Of a stretch of 64,000 bases of DNA, positions 1 through 9,203 are shown in pieces. The stretch lies in contig CALUSR010000005.1 in assembly GCA_944323485.1 (NCBI GenBank), positions 174,155-238,154 of the forward strand, in the 5' to 3' direction. Position 1 is the stretch's first letter. Every line of letters starts with the position of its first letter. The notes beneath the pieces are model-generated. The model searched no databases and was not told the DNA's origin. It saw only the letters and a program-made list of their open reading frames with translations. The DNA comes from Candidatus Gastranaerophilales bacterium. Its GTDB lineage: Bacteria > Cyanobacteriota > Vampirovibrionia > Gastranaerophilales > CAJFVJ01. Made by a program: the position numbers and the translations under genes.

Positions 1-1244
1 CCGATTTGAGCAGCTTTAAACTTCTTGCCGTTTCTGATTCCGCCGCCGATTTCAAATATAATTTCTCTCAGCGTTGTTCCCATTGGAACTTCTATAAGAC
101 CTGTATTATTAACTTCACCTGTAAGAGCAAATGTTTTTGTGCCCGCTGATTTTTCAGTACCGAAACTTCGGAACCACTGAGCGCCGTTTTTGATAATCAA
201 AGGAACATTTGCAAAAGTTTCAACGTTATTAATCAACGTCGGCTTGCCAAACAAACCCTTATTTGCCGGGAATGGCGGTTTTGGACGGGGCATACCTCTT
301 TCACCTTCAATAGAAGCGAGAAGAGCTGTTTCTTCACCGCAGACAAAAGCTCCTGCACCTTCTTTGATATGAATAGTAAAGTTCATATTGCTGCCGAGGA
401 TGTTTTCTCCGAGATATCCTCTTTCTTCTGCTTCTTTGATTGCGATTCTCAGACGTTTGATTGCCATCGGATACTCTGCACGAACATAAATATATCCTTC
501 ATCCGCTCCGATAGCATAAGCAGCTATTGCCATACCTTCAATAAGTTTATGCGGGTCGCCTTCCATAATACTTCTATCCATGAAAGCTCCCGGGTCGCCT
601 TCATCACCGTTGCAGACAACGTATTTTTTATCATTTTGAGCCATAGCGGTAAACTGCCATTTCCTTCCTGTTGGGAATCCTCCGCCGCCTCTGCCTCTAA
701 GACCCGAGTCTGTAATGGTTTTTATAACCTCTTCAGGCGTCTGCTCTTCAAGCACTCTTGCAAGTGCCTCATATCCTCCGACACAAAGAGCTTCATCAAG
801 CTCTTCCGGGTTGATATTCCCGCAGTTGCACAGAGAAGTTCTTGTCTGTTTTGAATAAAATTCTATATCTTCATTTCTGAATATATGTTTGTTTGTTTTC
901 GGGTCGACATAAAGAAGTCTTTCAACAACTTCACCGCCGTAGATATGTTTTCTGACTATTTCTTCAACGTCTTCTTTTTTGACCTTTACATAAGTAACAT
1001 CAAGATCAGGGATTACAACAAGCACCCCTTTTTCACAAAAGCCGTGGCATCCTGTTTTTACGGTTGTAAAATCCTTGTGTTCCGGAAGTTTTTCAACATT
1101 CAAACCGAATTCTTCAAACTTTTTAATTACCTCTAACGAGCCGTTTGCAACACATCCTGTTCCCGCACATACAAGAACTCTGATTCCCGTTGAAGCAAGT
1201 CTTCTTTCCGCTTTTTTTCTTTCTTGTTCGACTATATCAAGCAT
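1..1244 (-). CDS. nuoF: NuoF/HydB-type NADH-binding subunit, 3' end cut by the window edge
   Basis: FMN- and NADH-binding subunit of a NAD(P)H-linked electron-transfer complex in the cytoplasm. The first ~100 residues form a thioredoxin-like 2Fe-2S domain with four cysteines (C26, C31, C66, C70). The flavoprotein core follows, with the glycine-rich FMN/NADH motif GLRGRGGGGFPTG at about 181-193 and GDEGDPGAFMDR after it. Complex I NuoF normally lacks the N-terminal ferredoxin domain, whereas HydB/HndC subunits of [FeFe]-hydrogenase complexes have it, so a bifurcating or NADP-linked hydrogenase is the better guess. The ATG at 1244 lies 1 nt after the nuoE stop, so the two are translationally coupled. 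The C-terminal iron-sulfur region lies outside the window. Family certain; the exact complex is inferred. Confidence 0.93.
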   Translation of the reverse strand, partial: MLDIVEQERKKAERRLASTGIRVLVCAGTGCVANGSLEVIKKFEEFGLNVEKLPEHKDFTTVKTGCHGFCEKGVLVVIPDLDVTYVKVKKEDVEEIVRKHIYGGEVVERLLYVDPKTNKHIFRNEDIEFYSKQTRTSLCNCGNINPEELDEALCVGGYEALARVLEEQTPEEVIKTITDSGLRGRGGGGFPTGRKWQFTAMAQNDKKYVVCNGDEGDPGAFMDRSIMEGDPHKLIEGMAIAAYAIGADEGYIYVRAEYPMAIKRLRIAIKEAEERGYLGENILGSNMNFTIHIKEGAGAFVCGEETALLASIEGERGMPRPKPPFPANKGLFGKPTLINNVETFANVPLIIKNGAQWFRSFGTEKSAGTKTFALTGEVNNTGLIEVPMGTTLREIIFEIGGGIRNGKKFKAAQI

Positions 1245-1245
1245 C

Positions 1246-1737
1246 TTAAGCCTCCTCTTTCATCAAAGTATCAAGAACAACTCCTATTGCATCAGGAGTC
1301 ATCTGAGGATAGACTTTGTCATTAATAACTACAACCGGCGCCAATCCGCATGCACCAAGACAGCTTACTGTCTCAATAGTAAACATTTTATCAGCCGTAG
1401 TTTTTTGACCATCTTCCAATTTCAGGTGTGATTTTATTGCATTCAAAACAGGAATACTGCCTCTTACGTGACAGGCTGTACCGTCACATATTTTCATTTC
1501 ATATTTGCCCTTCGGGTCCAAACTGAACTGGCTGTAAAAAGTGGCAACACCATATACCGTAGCAGGTGAAAGCTTCATTTGTACAGCAATCCTTGTCAGG
1601 GCATCCTCCGGCAAATAACGAAAGTTTTCCTGAACCTTTTGTAAAATCGCAATAAGGTTTTGTCTCTTATATCCATAGTCTTTCACTATAGAATCCACCT
1701 TGGACAAATCCAGCGACTCGTTGGTCTGCGTAGACAT
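1246..1737 (-). CDS. nuoE: NuoE/HydC-type 2Fe-2S subunit
   Basis: Small thioredoxin-fold iron-sulfur subunit that passes electrons to or from the adjacent NuoF-type protein. Four cysteines in the order CDGTAC...CLGAC (C84, C89, C126, C130 from the chosen start) are the 2Fe-2S ligands of this family. Length (163 aa) is normal. Two in-frame ATGs exist, at 1743 and 1737. The Shine-Dalgarno AAGGAG touches the first but sits 6 nt from the second, so 1737 is preferred. It is the first gene of a minus-strand operon with nuoF. With an N-terminally extended NuoF partner, this pair resembles HydC-HydB or HndA-HndC of hydrogenase complexes. The hydrogenase subunit itself would lie left of the window. 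Confidence 0.93.
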   Translation of the reverse strand: MSTQTNESLDLSKVDSIVKDYGYKRQNLIAILQKVQENFRYLPEDALTRIAVQMKLSPATVYGVATFYSQFSLDPKGKYEMKICDGTACHVRGSIPVLNAIKSHLKLEDGQKTTADKMFTIETVSCLGACGLAPVVVINDKVYPQMTPDAIGVVLDTLMKEEA

Positions 1738-1995
1738 GTTCATCTCCTTGTAAAAATTTCATCCAACCAAAATAAAAAATAACCACAGAAGCGTGATGTT
1801 TTTCACTATTTTCTTAAAAAATACATTAAAAAACAAGAAATTTCAACATCTATTTATATCAGTCAAAATCTTCCGCCATAATCGCAAAAAATAACAAGAT
1901 AAAAGTTTACAAGTGTTTACAAAAAAGAAAAATTTAAGCAATTTTATCCTTGTTTTTACTTATTCAACATGAAGTCAATAGGATTATAAAAAATT

Positions 1996-2457
1996 ATGCG
2001 CATATTAAGAAAACCTATATTTATCCCAGATAAAATGGTTGAGGCGGGAAGCAAAGTAAATGGTTGGCAGCAGCGAGCCGTTACCGGAGCTGTTTCGTTA
2101 TTGTGTCAGCCTACAATTGACCTTTTGAACCCATTTCCTGATAAAGAAACTAAAAAATATTCGATTATGAAAACAATAGTAAAAGTTATAGTCGGAACAA
2201 GTGTCGGAGTCTGCGTAAGAATGGGCACGCAAAAATTGGCGAGAAAATTGTTTAATAAAGGAATTCCAGGACTGCAGCACGTTTCAGATGGAAATGTTCA
2301 AAACAAACAATTTATTGATAACGCAGCAATGCTCTTTGGCGTAATAGCCTGTTTCTTCACAAACTTTATGTTTGATATGCCTCTTACCAAAAAAGGAATG
2401 AATTGGTGCATAAAAAAATTCAAATTGAATGAGGGAGGAGACAATCAAAAAACATGA
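1996..2457 (+). CDS. hypothetical protein with hydrophobic segments
   Basis: Not recognised. A 153-residue protein with three moderately hydrophobic stretches at about 28-42, 58-77 and 110-128, separated by basic residues, so it is probably membrane-associated. No signal peptide or known catalytic motif is visible. The downstream gene starts inside its stop region (ATGA overlap), so the two are co-translated and probably act together. The ATG follows a poor ribosome-binding site. The protein may be specific to this lineage. Confidence 0.7.
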   Translation: MRILRKPIFIPDKMVEAGSKVNGWQQRAVTGAVSLLCQPTIDLLNPFPDKETKKYSIMKTIVKVIVGTSVGVCVRMGTQKLARKLFNKGIPGLQHVSDGNVQNKQFIDNAAMLFGVIACFFTNFMFDMPLTKKGMNWCIKKFKLNEGGDNQKT

Positions 2458-3059
2458 GCATCCTGACCCCTCTAAATAAAAAACTAATTCAATTTTGCAA
2501 AAGCAGTGACCTGACAAGTTTCATAAAAGTAACCGGAGCACTCGGTCAGGTATTTAGTTCTTTTGCGTTTATCGGGTCTATTGCGACAAATGACGAGCTG
2601 CCTCAAAAACAAAAAGGGTTTTTAACGGCACAGGAAGCAATTGAAGGAATTATCAACGTATCTCTGTTCTGCTTGTTTACATCAAAAGCCAAATCTATTG
2701 CACAGGAATTAATCAGAAACGACAAAAATATATTCTTTCCATCATCCCTAAAAAAGCAGTTCCGGAGAAAAAGAAATGGGGCTGCCATCTCTAATATATT
2801 GGGCTCCAAAGAAATGGACAACTTCCGCAATGCATTTCCTGATTTTGCAGGTTTTGCCGGTTCCGTCGGAGCAACAGCGATTATTTCCCCAATCATCAAA
2901 AATATAACATCAGCCGTATTCCTAAAAGTAAAAGCAACCAAAGATAAAAAAGAAGAAATCGAAAAAATAAAAATAAATACTCAAAGCCTCAGAAAAAAAA
3001 CATTGCCCATCGACCGATATATAACAACCGTTACCAGTCCGAAGGGCATGAGAATTTAA
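2454..3059 (+). CDS. hypothetical protein, co-translated with the upstream gene
   Basis: Not recognised. A 201-residue protein whose ATG overlaps the stop of the preceding gene by 4 nt. It has hydrophobic patches near 28-45, 62-78 and 136-158 and a very basic, lysine-rich C-terminal third with a run of charged residues at about 160-175. The alternation of hydrophobic and basic stretches suggests a membrane-associated protein. It converges with the XRE regulator, whose stop lies 15 nt away. No function can be given. Confidence 0.7.
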   Translation: MSILTPLNKKLIQFCKSSDLTSFIKVTGALGQVFSSFAFIGSIATNDELPQKQKGFLTAQEAIEGIINVSLFCLFTSKAKSIAQELIRNDKNIFFPSSLKKQFRRKRNGAAISNILGSKEMDNFRNAFPDFAGFAGSVGATAIISPIIKNITSAVFLKVKATKDKKEEIEKIKINTQSLRKKTLPIDRYITTVTSPKGMRI

Positions 3060-3074
3060 AATTAAAACTTTTTT

Positions 3075-3305
3075 TTAATCATTTGCAACCAGATTCAACT
3101 TCTTTTGAACTGGCTCTGCTTCAAATAAGTTTTGTATAGAACATTCCAATACTTCACACAATCTGTCCATATTTTCATATGAAGGCTGGGTTCTTCCGTT
3201 TGCCCATGAATATACAGTCTGCTGAGGCAAGTTCAACTCTTTTGCCAAACGGTAAAGACTCCATCCTTTTTTATCTTTTGCCGTTTCTTTAATTTTAATT
3301 TTCAT
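3075..3305 (-). CDS. XRE-family helix-turn-helix regulator
   Basis: A 76-residue Cro/C1-type DNA-binding protein. The five-helix HTH occupies about residues 14-62, with the recognition segment around LPQQTVYSWANGRTQPS, a typical XRE signature. There is no extra sensor domain, so it is a minimal repressor-like protein. The ATG follows an AGGT-type ribosome-binding site. It is transcribed away from the exported TPR gene and the fliW-csrA operon across a 368-bp AT-rich region with a 15-bp palindrome. Regulation of itself or of that operon is possible but only inferred. Confidence 0.88.
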   Translation of the reverse strand: MKIKIKETAKDKKGWSLYRLAKELNLPQQTVYSWANGRTQPSYENMDRLCEVLECSIQNLFEAEPVQKKLNLVAND

Positions 3306-3673
3306 ATATACCTGCTTTCAGTAACAATAAAAAAATATACTATCTGTTTGTTTAATCAACATCTATGTATAACATTATACTTTTGATAAACATATTCATA
3401 TACTTTTAAAATAATAATCATATAAAAATATGATTATTATTTATATGATTGTTTTTATACAAATAAAAATGTATAAACAAACCGTAAAATAATTTATTTT
3501 GAAAAATTTTTGTACAACAATATATAAATCATTCAAATGAATGAGAAAAAATATCGTTTTTACCCCAATTAAATCAGCTAAAAAAAATCAAAGTATAATA
3601 AAATAACATTTGTAGAAATTTAATTCAGTATCATTAAAATCAAAAAGTTTAGGAATCAAGAAAAGGCATAGAT
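3306..3673. other. AT-rich divergent intergenic region
   Basis: No gene is seen in these 368 bases. They separate the XRE regulator from the exported TPR operon and must carry both promoters. The main structure is the perfect palindrome at 3409-3442. The rest is strongly AT-rich, with several TATA-like runs but no single convincing -35/-10 pair. Confidence 0.6.
3409..3442. promoter_or_regulatory. 15-bp perfect inverted repeat, possible operator
   Basis: Arms at 3409-3423 and 3428-3442 are exactly complementary around an AAAA loop (arm begins AAATAATAATC). It lies between two divergent start codons, upstream of both, so it is not an ordinary terminator. It could be a binding site for the neighbouring XRE protein or another dimeric regulator. 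That role is inferred from position only. Confidence 0.4.
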
Positions 3674-4567
3674 ATGAAAAAAAATATTGTTTTATCGTTA
3701 TTTGTATTATTTCTTCTTTCAAACAGCGCTTTAGCTTTTGATGCACTTACAACAGAAGGCATAAAAGCCTATAAAAGCGGCAACATCGTAAAATGTAAAG
3801 AAACTATGGAAAAAGTCATCAAGCAAAACAAAACAGACAAAGAAAGCCTTGCCATGGCTAACTATTATCTAGCCATAACAATGGCAAGAATAAGCCAGGC
3901 AGAAGAAGCAAAAAAATACTATAACAAAGTCGTAAGCATGAACACAGACCCGAATCTTGTTCTTGCTGCGAGAAAAGGTCTGCAATGTCTTGATGATACA
4001 GAATGTTTGAATAAGCCCCTAAACGCACAACCTCAAAATGATGAAGGCGATTTCTACATGAATGAAGACGGCACCGGTGTCAATATGGAAGCTCTCAAGA
4101 ATATTTCTGAAGAAAGCGAGAAAAAACTCACTGAATACAGACTCAAAAGAGTCAGAGAAATGGCAAATCAAACCGGAGATGCCGATTATATGGAAGTTGA
4201 AAAACTCGAAGATTTCTCTCCTATGCCAAGCAGACCGAGAGAATTCAGAAAGAAAAGTGATGCATCTTCCTCTCAGCCATCAGACAAAGATATAGCAGAT
4301 GCAGTAAAAGTATTATCTAAAGCAGGACTTTTAAATGTCGGAGTAAACCCTAATACGATGGCTTATGCTGGCATGAACAATGACCTTATGCAAATGAATG
4401 CTCTGTTATCTCAATCAGGACAAAATAATCAATACGATATGCTTCCTCTTATGCTTATGTATCAAGGACAAAACGGCTCAAATAAAATCCCTCCGGAAGC
4501 TATGCAGATGATGATAAACAATATGATGATGCCTGATTTCAGCAGTCTTGATTCAAGCAACAAATAA
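3674..4567 (+). CDS. exported TPR-like protein
   Basis: Exported protein of 297 residues. Residues 1-21 form a clear signal peptide ending ALA. Residues ~25-100 contain TPR-like helical pairs (AYKSGNIVKCKETMEKV and a second pair ending in YYNKVV). The middle is acidic and charged, and the C-terminal ~60 residues are rich in Met, Gln and Asn. Two cysteines near 105-113 could form a disulfide. It is the first gene of a tight operon: fliW begins 23 nt downstream, followed by csrA and another TPR protein. A role in the envelope or flagellar assembly would fit the neighbours but is not shown by the sequence. Confidence 0.82.
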   Translation: MKKNIVLSLFVLFLLSNSALAFDALTTEGIKAYKSGNIVKCKETMEKVIKQNKTDKESLAMANYYLAITMARISQAEEAKKYYNKVVSMNTDPNLVLAARKGLQCLDDTECLNKPLNAQPQNDEGDFYMNEDGTGVNMEALKNISEESEKKLTEYRLKRVREMANQTGDADYMEVEKLEDFSPMPSRPREFRKKSDASSSQPSDKDIADAVKVLSKAGLLNVGVNPNTMAYAGMNNDLMQMNALLSQSGQNNQYDMLPLMLMYQGQNGSNKIPPEAMQMMINNMMMPDFSSLDSSNK

Positions 4568-4590
4568 TTTTTTATAGGATATTCTTTCTG

Positions 4591-5067
4591 ATGTTTATAA
4601 AAACTGTCAAATTTGGGGAAATTGAAATCGACGACTCATTGATATTCGAATTTGTCGACCCAATCTTAGGTTATGAGGATATAAAAAACTACACAATTAT
4701 TGACGCACAAAAAGACTCACCATTCAAATGGCTGCAGGCAACAGAACGTCCTGATGTTTCATTCCCTGTATCGATTCCCCTGTTCTTTGATATAGACTAC
4801 GAGTTTCAAATACCGGAAGAAAGCCAAAAAAAACTTAAAATAGAAAACCCTGATGACTTGCTTATTCTCAACATAGTAAATATACCTCAGGCGAACCCCA
4901 AGCTTGCAACAATAAACCTGCTTGGACCAATTGTTATAAATATAAGCAACAAAAAAGCGGCGCAACTTGTTCTCAATAGTGATAAATACTCTGTAAGACA
5001 CAAAATTTTTCAAGAAAAAGAAAAAAACGAACAAACAAAAAATCATAAAGAAAAAATCAAAAAATAA
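4591..5067 (+). CDS. fliW: flagellar assembly factor FliW
   Basis: FliW binds CsrA and flagellin. When flagellin is exported, freed FliW captures CsrA and relieves translational repression. The 158-residue protein shows the family pattern: an N-terminal beta strand followed by an FEFVDPILGYED-type segment, a WLQA motif near 48-51, and a DLLILNIVNIP strand followed by the NLLGPIVIN segment. The lysine-rich tail of about 20 residues is longer than usual. It sits directly upstream of csrA (11-nt gap), the classical arrangement. This pair implies that the organism makes a flagellin controlled by CsrA. Confidence 0.93.
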   Translation: MFIKTVKFGEIEIDDSLIFEFVDPILGYEDIKNYTIIDAQKDSPFKWLQATERPDVSFPVSIPLFFDIDYEFQIPEESQKKLKIENPDDLLILNIVNIPQANPKLATINLLGPIVINISNKKAAQLVLNSDKYSVRHKIFQEKEKNEQTKNHKEKIKK

Positions 5068-5078
5068 GGGTTGAAATT

Positions 5079-5387
5079 ATGCTGGTTCTCTCGAGAAAAA
5101 CCGGAGAAAAATTGATTATAAACGACAACATAGAAATCACTATCATAGAAACACGAGGTGATTCCGTCAAAATCGGCATAAATGCACCAAAGAATGTAAG
5201 CATATACAGAGAAGAAATATTTGAAGAAATAAGAAAAAATAACAAACAATCTGCAAATAACATCTTGCAAACAAATATCGATGATGTAATTAATATAATA
5301 AATAAAAATATTAAATCGGATATAAACTATTCAACGAAATTTAAACTGCCTCTGAATAAACTTGAAAAAGACAAATCGGATGAATGA
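5079..5387 (+). CDS. csrA: carbon storage regulator CsrA with a C-terminal extension
   Basis: RNA-binding translational repressor that binds GGA motifs near ribosome-binding sites; with FliW it controls flagellin synthesis. The core is standard: it starts MLVLSRKTGEKL, contains GDSVKIGINAP and the RNA-contacting VSIYREEI strand/helix. At 102 residues it is longer than usual CsrA proteins (about 60-75). The extra ~40 residues are rich in Asn, Ile and Lys. The last codons overlap the start of the following TPR gene by 8 nt, so the extension is maintained in a coupled frame. FliW antagonism in other bacteria involves the CsrA C-terminal region, so the tail may matter. Confidence 0.95.
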   Translation: MLVLSRKTGEKLIINDNIEITIIETRGDSVKIGINAPKNVSIYREEIFEEIRKNNKQSANNILQTNIDDVINIINKNIKSDINYSTKFKLPLNKLEKDKSDE

Positions 5388-6075
5388 AAAATTTCAAAAA
5401 ATCTATAATTTGACATATTCTCAAAAAAAATATAATGAAGCTATATTGGCAATTGAGAATGATTGCACTCAAAAAAACAACGATATTTCTGCGATAGAAG
5501 CCTTTTGCCTGTTTGAAACAAAACAATACGACAAAGCTGCAGAACTCTACAAAAAAATAAACCTGCCCTTTCAGGAAGGATTCTGCTATTTGATGATGGG
5601 AAATATCTCCAAAGCAAAAGAAATCTGGAATAAAACTCCTGACAGCTCTGCCGTACTTTGGGGGCAAACAGTCATAGGAATTATAGAATCAAAAATAAAC
5701 CACTTCCCTACCTACTTCCAGATAAGAAACTACCTTGAGAGTACTCTTTCTTATTTGTTCGAAGCAAAAAGATATGACTACATAGAAAAACTAATAAGCG
5801 CAAAGGAATTTCTGGCTGAATTCAACATCGAAAGCTATCGAATCATCGGAAAAGTTCTGCTCGAATATAACTGGTTCAACCTCTCAAAACAATACCTCGA
5901 AAAATCCGTAGGGGAACTTCCTCAGGACTACGAAGCTTACTACCTTCTTGGACTGTGGTATTATCAAAATAACGAACCTAAAAAAGCAAAATACTTCCTG
6001 AGAAGATGTGTTGACATAAACGACTACTACTGCGCTGCTTCAAAATTAATAGATAAAATTAATGAAATAGATTGA
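5380..6075 (+). CDS. TPR-repeat protein, csrA operon
   Basis: A soluble helical protein of 231 residues made of tetratricopeptide-like repeats: pairs around FCLFETKQYDKAAELYKKI near the N-terminus, and later ones with YYLLGLWYYQNNEPKKAKYFL. No signal peptide is present. The ATG at 5380 overlaps the csrA stop (ATGAATGA), and an upstream in-frame TTG at 5362 is less likely. The operon position suggests a partner in CsrA/FliW control or a chaperone-like scaffold for flagellar proteins. That is inference; the sequence shows only the repeat fold. Confidence 0.85.
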   Translation: MNEKFQKIYNLTYSQKKYNEAILAIENDCTQKNNDISAIEAFCLFETKQYDKAAELYKKINLPFQEGFCYLMMGNISKAKEIWNKTPDSSAVLWGQTVIGIIESKINHFPTYFQIRNYLESTLSYLFEAKRYDYIEKLISAKEFLAEFNIESYRIIGKVLLEYNWFNLSKQYLEKSVGELPQDYEAYYLLGLWYYQNNEPKKAKYFLRRCVDINDYYCAASKLIDKINEID

Positions 6076-6157
6076 AACATTTATATGTTCTATTGTAGAA
6101 TATATAGAGTATAGATATAGAAGTCTATAACCTATAAATGGGAGTCTAAGATAAAAA

Positions 6158-8656
6158 ATGTTTGAACGATTTACTGAAAAAGCAATCAAAGTTATAATGC
6201 TTGCCCAAGAAGAAGCAAGAAGACTCGGACACAACTTTGTCGGCACGGAACAGGTTCTCTTAGGTCTAATTGGAGAAGGAACAGGCGTCGCCGCAAAAAC
6301 ACTCAAGGCAATGGGGCTTAACCTCAAAGACGCAAGAGCCGAAGTTGAAAAAATTATCGGACGCGGCTCAGGATTTGTTGCTGTAGAAATACCATTTACC
6401 CCTCGAGCTAAAAGAGTTTTGGAACTTTCCTGGGATGAAGCAAGACAACTCGGACACAACTATATTGGCACGGAACACCTGCTTTTGGGTCTGATTAGAG
6501 AAGGCGAAGGTGTTGCAGCAAGAGTTCTCGAAAATCTCGGCATTGACCTCAACAAAGTCAGAAGCAACGTAATCAAAATGCTTGGAGAAACAAAGACAAC
6601 AGCAGGCAATGCAGCTCCGACCGCAACACAATCAAGCGGCAGAAGCAAAAGTCCGAGCCTCGATGAATTTGGAACAAACCTTACTCAAGCCGCTCAGGAA
6701 CAAAGACTTGATCCTGTCGTAGGACGTGAAAAAGAAATAGAACGTGTTATTCAAATTCTTGCAAGAAGGACAAAAAACAACCCCGTACTGATTGGGGAAC
6801 CAGGGGTCGGTAAAACAGCCATTGCAGAAGGACTCGCTATCAGAATTGTCAATTCGGAAGTTCCTGACGTCCTCGAAGGAAAAAGAATTATACAGCTTGA
6901 TATGGGTCTTCTCATCGCTGGGACAAAATACCGCGGCGAATTTGAAGAACGTCTTAAAAAAATTATGGACGAAATCAGACAGGCAGGAGATGTTATTCTT
7001 GTAATCGATGAAATGCATACTCTCATCGGTGCAGGTGCTGCAGAAGGTGCAATAGATGCAGCGAACATCCTCAAACCCGTTCTCTCAAGAGGAGAACTTC
7101 AGGTTATAGGTGCTACAACTCTTGATGAATACAGAAAACATGTTGAAAAAGATACGGCTCTTGAAAGACGTTTTCAGCCTGTTTATGTTGACCAACCTTC
7201 TGTTGAAGAAACTATCCAGATTATGAAAGGTCTAAGACCGAAATATGAAGAACATCACAAGCTGATTATCTCAGATGAGGCAATCGAAGCTGCTGCAAAA
7301 TTGTCCGATAAATACATCACAGACAGATTTTTGCCTGATAAAGCTATTGACTTAATCGACGAAGCAAGCTCAAGAGTAAGACTTAGAGCAAGCTCGCTTC
7401 CTCCGGAAGGAAAAGAAGTCGAGAAAGAACTGAAAGCCATCATAAAACAAAAAGAACAGGCTATCAGAAATCAACAGTTCGAAGAAGCCAGCCAGCTGAG
7501 AGATAAGGAAGCTGACCTGAAAGATAAAATCAGAGAAATCTCTAATCAGTGGAAGGAATCTCAGGATAACAACAAATCAGTAGTTACTCCTGAAGAAGTG
7601 GCTTATATCGTCAGCATCTGGACGGGTATCCCTGTTACAAAACTGACGGAAGGCGAAAGCGAAAGACTTCTCAAGCTCGAAGAAACTCTCCACAAAAGAG
7701 TTATCGGGCAGGATTCAGCTGTTGTTTCCATCTCAAAAGCTATCAGAAGAGCACGTGTCGGTTTGAAAAGTCCGAACAGACCTGTTGGAAGCTTTATATT
7801 CAGCGGACCTACAGGTGTCGGAAAAACCGAACTTGCAAAAGCTCTATCAGAAGCAATCTTTGGCTCTGAAGATAATATGGTCAGAGTTGATATGTCAGAG
7901 TTTATGGAAAAACACTCTACAAGCAAACTCATCGGTTCTCCTCCGGGGTATGTCGGATATGATGAAGGAGGCAACCTCACTGAAACCATCAGAAAAAAAC
8001 CTTATTCTGTCATCCTGTTTGATGAAATCGAAAAAGCGCATCCGGATGTGTTCAATATAATGCTGCAAATCCTCGATGACGGTCGTCTGACAGACTCAAG
8101 AGGAAGAGTTGTTAACTTCAAGAACACTATCATTATCATGACAAGCAACGTCGGAGCAAGCAGAATAGAAAATGTTTCAAAACTCGGCTTTGCTGTTTCC
8201 GATGATGTCGAACAGGACAGATACGAAAAACTCAAAGATACGGTTATGGAAGAAATGAAAAAAGCCTTCCGCCCCGAATTTTTGAACAGGGTAGATGATA
8301 TCATCGTATTTGCTCATCTCAACAAAGATGAAGTCAGAAAAATTGCTGATATTATGCTCAATGACCTGATTAAACGTATCAAAGAGCAAGAGTTAACAAT
8401 GGAAGTCACTGATGAAGTAAAAGATTATCTTGCAAAAGACGGCTACTCTGAAAACTATGGTGCAAGACCTCTTCGCAGACTTATCCAGAAGAAAATCGAA
8501 GACCCTATCGCAGAAGAAATTCTCACAGGCGAGTATAAGCATGGAGATACTATCAGACTGAAACTCGACAACGACAGAATAGTCTTCGAGAGAATTACTC
8601 CTGAACAGAAAGATGCTAATCAGGAAAATCAACAGGAACAAGAAGTTCAAAACTAA
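6158..8656 (+). CDS. clpC: Clp protease ATP-binding subunit ClpC
   Basis: Hexameric AAA+ unfoldase that feeds proteins to ClpP. All ClpC parts are present in 832 residues: two Clp N-terminal repeats (1-145), a first AAA domain with Walker A GEPGVGKT at 213-220 and Walker [12 protein letters not shown], a UVR-type middle region (about 420-470), a second AAA domain with GPTGVGKT at 550-557, and the C-terminal D2-small domain. Only the last ~20 Gln/Glu/Asn-rich residues are unusual. It stands alone with its own terminator. No CtsR-McsA-McsB genes flank it, unlike in Firmicutes, which fits a cyanobacterial-type organisation. Confidence 0.98.
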   Translation: MFERFTEKAIKVIMLAQEEARRLGHNFVGTEQVLLGLIGEGTGVAAKTLKAMGLNLKDARAEVEKIIGRGSGFVAVEIPFTPRAKRVLELSWDEARQLGHNYIGTEHLLLGLIREGEGVAARVLENLGIDLNKVRSNVIKMLGETKTTAGNAAPTATQSSGRSKSPSLDEFGTNLTQAAQEQRLDPVVGREKEIERVIQILARRTKNNPVLIGEPGVGKTAIAEGLAIRIVNSEVPDVLEGKRIIQLDMGLLIAGTKYRGEFEERLKKIMDEIRQAGDVILVIDEMHTLIGAGAAEGAIDAANILKPVLSRGELQVIGATTLDEYRKHVEKDTALERRFQPVYVDQPSVEETIQIMKGLRPKYEEHHKLIISDEAIEAAAKLSDKYITDRFLPDKAIDLIDEASSRVRLRASSLPPEGKEVEKELKAIIKQKEQAIRNQQFEEASQLRDKEADLKDKIREISNQWKESQDNNKSVVTPEEVAYIVSIWTGIPVTKLTEGESERLLKLEETLHKRVIGQDSAVVSISKAIRRARVGLKSPNRPVGSFIFSGPTGVGKTELAKALSEAIFGSEDNMVRVDMSEFMEKHSTSKLIGSPPGYVGYDEGGNLTETIRKKPYSVILFDEIEKAHPDVFNIMLQILDDGRLTDSRGRVVNFKNTIIIMTSNVGASRIENVSKLGFAVSDDVEQDRYEKLKDTVMEEMKKAFRPEFLNRVDDIIVFAHLNKDEVRKIADIMLNDLIKRIKEQELTMEVTDEVKDYLAKDGYSENYGARPLRRLIQKKIEDPIAEEILTGEYKHGDTIRLKLDNDRIVFERITPEQKDANQENQQEQEVQN

Positions 8657-8660
8657 AAGA

Positions 8661-8685
8661 TAAGCCCCGTTTTGGGGCTTATTTA
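8661..8685 (+). terminator. Rho-independent terminator of clpC
   Basis: Stem AAGCCCC/GGGGCTT with a short GTTTT loop starts about 5 nt after the clpC stop and is followed by ATTTAG. The hairpin is strong but the T-tract is weak. It also faces the convergent gene ending at 8707. Confidence 0.75.
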
Positions 8686-8706
8686 GTGTTATAGTGTTAG
8701 TTGATT

Positions 8707-9189
8707 TTAGAGTTTTATATCAAGAGATGAAGTTTTCGGGTCAGGGAATAGGTTTGCAAGCAAGTTGCCGCCTACAACAATTGCTGCACCTACCGCGCAT
8801 GCAATACCTAAAGGTTTTGGAATAAATCCCTTCAATCCGGGAACTTTTGAACCTGTTTTAGTAAGAAGGGCACCGATACCGAGAGTTAAACCTACTGCAT
8901 TTGCACCCAGGTTAGAGAAAAATTCTTTCACTATATTCTTGGTAAATACAAGAGAATCACGAACATTATCATCAACGCGCCAGTTCAAAAAACCTCTTCT
9001 GGCTTTTTCCATAAGTGGACTGCCCGTTCCGGTAGTATTATTGAGCAAATAAGCATGTGTCAACTCATTGCTGATGTCAGTTCTTGCGCTGTAAATTGCA
9101 CGTCTTTTCGTATTTGCTACAACATCATAACCTATAGCTGCTACCGCTGCTGCGCCTATCGTTTTTGCCACTACATTTAATGCACACAT
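8707..9189 (-). CDS. hypothetical glycine/alanine-rich membrane-associated protein
   Basis: Not recognised. A 160-residue protein with an N-terminal hydrophobic stretch (residues 5-24), a charged middle with many Arg and Asp, and two Gly/Ala-rich hydrophobic stretches near 95-110 and 128-146 that could be membrane hairpins. An AGGAAT ribosome-binding site precedes the ATG. It lies 14 nt downstream of the HEAT-repeat gene and is probably in the same transcript. The glycine-rich hydrophobic pairs resemble proteins that insert in membranes, but no family can be named. Confidence 0.7.
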   Translation of the reverse strand: MCALNVVAKTIGAAAVAAIGYDVVANTKRRAIYSARTDISNELTHAYLLNNTTGTGSPLMEKARRGFLNWRVDDNVRDSLVFTKNIVKEFFSNLGANAVGLTLGIGALLTKTGSKVPGLKGFIPKPLGIACAVGAAIVVGGNLLANLFPDPKTSSLDIKL

Positions 9190-9203
9190 TATTGTTTAGA
9201 TTC

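Noticed and set aside
369..854. Plus-strand open frame opposite nuoF
   Set aside because: It lies fully inside the real minus-strand nuoF, which has complete family motifs. It has no homology I can see and looks like an antisense shadow.
1..1737. Respiratory complex I NuoE-NuoF
   Set aside because: The N-terminal 2Fe-2S domain on NuoF points to hydrogenase-type complexes. This cannot be settled without the neighbouring genes, so only the subunit names are used.
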